Part shown: piece by piece, positions 6,903 through 10,000 of the stretch
How the letters are laid out: each line of letters starts with the position of its first letter
Numbering within the stretch: the first letter of the stretch is position 1
Source of the DNA: Chrysomallon squamiferum
Lineage: Eukaryota > Mollusca > Gastropoda > Neomphalida > Peltospiridae
DNA length: 10,000 bases
Direction of reading: 5' to 3'
Assembly: GCA_012295275.1 (NCBI GenBank)
Contig: CM022665.1
Location: 40,338,652 to 40,348,651 of the forward strand
Program-made: the position numbers and the translations under genes
Notes under the pieces: model-generated
The model's database searches: none
Seen by the model: the letters and a program-made list of their open reading frames with translations, nothing else
Told to the model about the DNA's origin: nothing

Positions 6903-7039
6903 AGCTTCTAGTACAACAACTACTACATTATTACTTTTATTCACCATTATTATTAGTAGTAGTTTTAGCAACAGTAGTAGTAGTAGCAGCAGCAGTAGTA
7001 GTAGGCGTAGTAGTAGCAGTAGTAGTAGTAGTAGTAGTA
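6903..7039. repeat. ACT/ATT to (AGT)n triplet tract with strand switch
   Basis: Begins with AAC/ACT/ATT triplets (about 6911-6952) and turns into AGT/AGC triplets (6953-7039), with pure AGT at about 7018-7039. The switch from ACT to AGT is a change of strand sense of the same triplet class, so the two halves are partly complementary. The serine-rich frame is repeat translation. Confidence 0.9.
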
Positions 7040-7251
7040 TAAGTTTATTTATTTTTAATGAGCTGCTTGCAACTGATTGAATGACTGTTGAAATGTTATG
7101 ATAGCAAATTTATTATCAGATGCATTTTTATATTACAGCCTCAGGAATGTCTCGAGAGAAGTGAAATTAAAACAGAGTATAACTTTAATTTAGAAAATAT
7201 TAACATACTGCCTTAAGCATGCTCGGAAGGTAAAAAAAAAAAAATGGGTTT

Positions 7252-7253
<2 letters not shown>
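7040..7253. other. Unique AT-rich segment with A13
   Basis: Ordinary AT-rich sequence with an A13 run at 7232-7244 just before the GA array. No gene signal is visible. Confidence 0.5.

Positions 7254-7322
<69 letters not shown>
7254..7322. repeat. (AG)34 dinucleotide microsatellite
   Basis: Uninterrupted AG run of about 69 bases, same orientation as the 6594-6687 array and opposite to the (CT)49 array. Confidence 0.98.
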
Positions 7323-7325
<3 letters not shown>

Positions 7326-7379
7326 TTATAGTTGTTATTAGGTTTTTGTTACAATTATAATTACATTTGTGATCTTTAT

Positions 7380-7380
<1 letters not shown>

Positions 7381-7414
<34 letters not shown>
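7381..7414. repeat. (ACT)11 trinucleotide microsatellite
   Basis: Perfect ACT run of 34 bases, followed by TTTA and TTTAG units to about 7452. It is the reverse complement in sense of the AGT tract ending at 7039. Confidence 0.97.
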
Positions 7415-7525
7415 TTTATTTATTTAGTTTAATTTAGTTTAGTTTTTATTTAGCAATATTCTTTTTACCCAGTTTCTCAGTTACGGAAGAAACAGGTTAT
7501 CGCTGGATTATGGACTGGTTTTCAG

Positions 7526-7769
7526 TCACATCTTATGTAAAACAATGTTGGTTACGCCTTTCGGGTTTCCGTTACGACTGATCCCAGTCGATTTCTATTC
7601 AATTATTGAAACGGCGCAGACTCCCGCAAGCCTTAGCAGACGAGAAGACTGCACGAGACACCCCTCAGTTCGCGCTTTAAAGCAAACTAGGTCAGTCGGG
7701 TGTCAGACATACAGCGTCATTAAAATATGTATTACATATGTTCTCGGCTTTAGTCTTCTGCACTTCTGA
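7526..7769 (+). other. Unassigned open frame in non-repetitive island
   Basis: The frame with ATG at 7545 encodes 74 residues (start MLVTPFGFPLRLIPVDFYSI) of normal amino-acid composition, unlike the repeat-derived frames elsewhere, and ends at TGA 7767-7769. It stays open upstream of the ATG to an acceptor-like TTTTCAG ending at 7525, so it could be a short terminal exon. No domain, signal peptide or membrane segment is clear, and no donor or poly(A) signal is evident nearby. Chance is the simplest explanation. The same stretch has a perfect 6-base inverted repeat CGACTG/CAGTCG with a 4-base loop (7575-7590). Confidence 0.12.
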
Positions 7770-7929
7770 ACTCGGAATAATACGTCAGATTGTCGTTTTG
7801 CAAGTTATTAAATTAACAGATGATATAAACTGTTAAATGTATGAAGGTTAGCAAGTGTAAAATGGTGTTGGGTGGTTTCGTAGATCACGTAATATGCGTA
7901 GACCAAAGTTGTGCATATTTATAGATGAC
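7770..7929. other. Unique AT-rich segment, nothing recognised
   Basis: Ordinary sequence without repeats or credible open frame, leading into the GT/GTAT array. Confidence 0.5.
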
Positions 7930-7935
7930 TGTATG

Positions 7936-7974
<39 letters not shown>

Positions 7975-8118
7975 ATGTATGTATGTATGTATGTATGTAT
8001 GTTCTATGTGTATGTATATGTATGTGTATAAGTGTGTCTGTATGTATGTATATCTGTATTTCGTATATATATATGTATATGTATGTATGTATGTACGTAT
8101 GTTTACTTCTCTCGGTGC

Positions 8119-8156
<38 letters not shown>
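7930..8156. repeat. (GT)n(GTAT)n ... (GT)n(AT)n compound array
   Basis: (GT)13 at about 7934-7959 passes into (GTAT)n at about 7957-8002. After degenerate GTAT-like sequence (8005-8100) and a short unique patch comes (GT)n at 8119-8130 and (AT)n at 8130-8156. The first 73 bases (7930-8002) alternate pyrimidine and purine without a break. Tyr/Val/Cys-rich frames are repeat translations. Confidence 0.95.
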
Positions 8157-8600
8157 TATGTATGTATAATTATATCAATAATGTTACTTTCCTTTTTTAA
8201 AAGAAGAATGGAAAACATCTTTGCTACATTCATAATTTATATTTTATTTATTTTTTACATTGTTTTTGAAATAGTATTTCTTCATCTGCGATCGCATTTC
8301 ACTTATAACTAATTGAATATCATCTATTATTAGCGGTACATCAATCAGCCTGATGCACCTGTTTGTATATTCAGTAAATACATTACTAATACATTGAGTG
8401 ACAAAAGCCCATCAAAATAACTGTATGCATTTTTAATACAACTTCCTCTATGTTTTCGCAAATTCGGATTGAGGACTTAAGCAGCAATTTGCTGGTCAGT
8501 ACAGAAAGGTGTTTGGTTATTCCCGGCCTTGTAATTTGTATCATGTTAATAAGAAAAGGATTTTGTTTTTCTTTTCCATTAAATAAATATAATGTGAAAA
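8157..8600. other. Unique AT-rich segment, nothing recognised
   Basis: Ordinary AT-rich sequence with no convincing coding frame. A plus-strand frame from 8450 gives about 45 residues of mixed composition before running into T-rich sequence; it is not recognised. Confidence 0.5.
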
Positions 8601-8657
8601 AGTGTTTATTTTATTTTATTTGTTTCATATTTTTTTTTTTTGTTGTTGTTTTTTATT

Positions 8658-8689
<32 letters not shown>

Positions 8690-8773
8690 TTTTTAGAAAA
8701 AGTGAATGATTTTATTTATTTATTTATTTTTTTTTTTTATTATTTATTTATTTTTTTTATTTATTTTTTTTTT
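8600..8773. repeat. T-rich low-complexity block with T24 and (TTTA)n
   Basis: TTTTA units, T runs, three TTG units (8642-8649), a short (AT)n (8658-8670), T24 (8671-8694), then TTTA units and T runs to 8773. Confidence 0.9.
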
Positions 8774-8912
8774 ATTGTCAGTAAATGTATTGGTTATGGT
8801 AAGGTCTGATTTAGAGGTAACTTTTATAAACAGTTAATTACCTTAGTTTAATACCGTGATTAAGAATGTATTTCTGAACATTTAGATTTTGAAATATTTT
8901 GTTGTAAAATGA
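8774..8912. other. Short unique AT-rich segment
   Basis: Ordinary AT-rich sequence between the T-rich block and the next GTAT array; nothing recognised. Confidence 0.45.
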
Positions 8913-8916
8913 ATAT

Positions 8917-8964
8917 ATGTGTATGTATGTATGTATGTGTGTGTATGTATGTGTGTGTATGTGT
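8917..8964. repeat. (GTAT)n/(GT)n compound microsatellite
   Basis: GTAT and GTGT units mixed over about 48 bases, the same motif family as 7930-8156 and in the same orientation. Confidence 0.92.
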
Positions 8965-8978
8965 CTATTCTTTTTATT

Positions 8979-9070
8979 TAATTTTTTTTTTTACTCTCTT
9001 TTTCTCGCTATCTACTACAGCTCTCTCAGCGTATATAAGCGGCTTTATATTGATACAGTTTGACAGTAAA
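8979..9070 (+). promoter_or_regulatory. Pyrimidine tract with CAG, and a TATA-like box
   Basis: A long pyrimidine tract (8979-9010) is followed by TACTACAG ending at 9020, a good match to a 3' splice acceptor. TATATAAG at 9032-9039, flanked by GC-rich bases, matches the TATA consensus, with an ACAGTT string about 25 bases on. The two readings exclude each other to a degree. The frame open after the acceptor runs 29 residues to TAA at 9107-9109. Nothing downstream confirms either one. Confidence 0.15.
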
Positions 9071-9448
9071 ACGTTTTTTCTTCAGTCATTAACTGAACAA
9101 ACACTTTAACTACATTCTCTGTAATATGTACTTGTTTCGCTTGATAGCAAGATAATAATGCACACTGTTTGTTTTGGAAAGTTTTGACAGCGCCACGACA
9201 GCTCACAAATGATAAACATGACAATTTGGACACGACAAATACAACACAAACAACTGGATGGCTCTCTAAATGAATGTGATAACGTTTGGCAGGTGGAGAG
9301 ATAACATTTACAAACCTAATATTAACAGTTATATATTACGTAGATATCTTTTGCTGGAGATGTAACGGGAAACAAAAACTACTGAAGTAAATCAAGGTCA
9401 TTTTAGGGCAGAGAGAGGCTGGTTACGTGATAAAATCCAGCGAGCATT
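9071..9448. other. Unique segment, no gene recognised
   Basis: Ordinary sequence of balanced to AT-rich composition. The minus-strand frame at 9233-9045 (62 residues) has normal composition but no recognisable domain. Confidence 0.5.
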
Positions 9449-9476
9449 AAAAAAAAAAAAAAACACACACACACAC
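9449..9476. repeat. Poly(A)-(AC)n compound
   Basis: A15 followed directly by seven AC units. Confidence 0.93.
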
Positions 9477-9750
9477 TTGAAACTTTTACCATTGTGAAAC
9501 TGAAATTTCAGTAAAAACTGAAACCACAAGTTGGAAATGAATTGTTATGGGATGGGCCCGTGAATGAACAGCTTCAGCAGCGATATGAGTGTGCTGGCTT
9601 GTCTGTCTGACTGGCTGTCTGACGGCAGGAAACCCATCACTTATGAAAAGCCGGTTCTGTTTTGTCAAAAAGCTGATGAAAGACAATGCGTGATTATCGC
9701 GGTCAGGATGTCGCGGTGTCCGGAAAGGGTATCTAGCCAGCAAAGCATAA

Positions 9751-9752
<2 letters not shown>
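9477..9752. other. GC-richer unique segment ending in poly(A)
   Basis: About 275 bases of balanced sequence lie between A15-(AC)7 on the left and A26 on the right. It has imperfect CTGT/CTGA tetranucleotides at 9597-9623. Long frames exist on both strands (plus 9564-9782, minus 9743-9486), neither recognised; the plus frame runs into poly-Lys from the A tract. It may be the body of a short retroposon with a tail at 9753, but no polymerase III box or target-site duplication is convincing. Confidence 0.3.
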
Positions 9753-9782
<30 letters not shown>

Positions 9783-9796
9783 AAAAAATTAAAAAA
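9753..9796. repeat. A26 with ATT-interrupted A-rich extension
   Basis: A26 (9753-9778), then TT, A8, TT and A6. Could be a retroposon tail (TTA8TTA6 being a degraded part of it) or simple A-rich DNA. Confidence 0.93.
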
Positions 9797-10000
9797 TGTC
9801 CTTGGAACCAACAACGACAACGTGTTGCCGTGGCCCGCATGCTCGACAGACGTGCTTCCCAAAACGAACACCTCTGTGGTGTCAATCACTGATCGTTGAT
9901 GTCGTTACGCAACACTAGTTTACGTCTTGCAAGTGAAAGGCTGCTTGCTTGCTTGCGCGTTCGCCTGTGATTTCGTCAGACGACTGACTGACTTCTTGTT
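9797..10000. other. Unique balanced-composition segment at the window end
   Basis: GC-richer than most of the window, with a 5-base stem ACACC/GGTGT (9868-9872 with 9878-9882), a short (GCTT)n at 9943-9956 and CTGA units near 9980-9991. No coding frame can be supported before the window ends. Confidence 0.45.

Overview
This window looks like non-coding animal DNA. It is AT-rich and no gene can be supported with confidence. It is dominated by simple-sequence DNA: mono-, di-, tri- and tetranucleotide arrays, many of them long, pure or compound. It contains eukaryotic-type signals such as nuclear-receptor-like half-sites, E-boxes, a TATA-like box and poly(A) tracts that could be retroposon tails. 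It has no bacterial gene arrangement, operon or closely packed ORFs. Dense (CT/GA)n, (CA/GT)n, (GTAT)n, (TTTA)n and (AGT)n arrays between short balanced-composition islands would fit a lophotrochozoan, most likely a mollusc. This is an impression from composition only and has not been tested against a database.

Layout: 1-1110 holds a short unique stretch, A-rich, (AC)n, (TAAA)n and (AT)n arrays, then a small island (903-1110) with two CACGTG E-boxes and a DR1-like element. 1111-1860 is a long degenerate GTN/TAG trinucleotide tract. 1914-2345 is ordinary unique sequence. 2346-2866 is a trinucleotide cluster with (AAT)18 and an adjoining (TTG)13(TTC)13. 2945-3137 is CA/CAAACA repeat ending in A26. 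3138-4140 alternates unique sequence with homopolymers in opposed pairs (T21/A26, T46/A20). 4185-4377 is (TTA)n/(ATC)n and (GT)n. 4378-4980 is the longest ordinary stretch. 4991-5145 may be a minus-strand SINE-like insertion. 5429-5861 is pyrimidine-rich and contains (CT)49 and a duplicated CT/T4/CA block. 6315-6460 goes from (TTAA)n and (TTTA)n to a canonical four-tetrad G-quadruplex motif. 6594-6687 and 7254-7322 are (GA)n arrays in the opposite sense to the (CT)n. 7415-7930 is mostly ordinary sequence. 7930-8156 is a GT/GTAT/AT array. 8600-8773 is T-rich. 8965-10000 is mostly unique with two A-tracts.

The long open frames are mostly translations of these repeats (poly-Val, poly-Leu/Phe, His-Thr, Ser-Leu, Arg-Glu) and should not be annotated as proteins. 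What deserves attention is structural: the G-quadruplex motif, oppositely oriented repeats that would form long double-stranded RNA if transcribed, compound trinucleotide tracts, and a few possible regulatory or retroposon islands.
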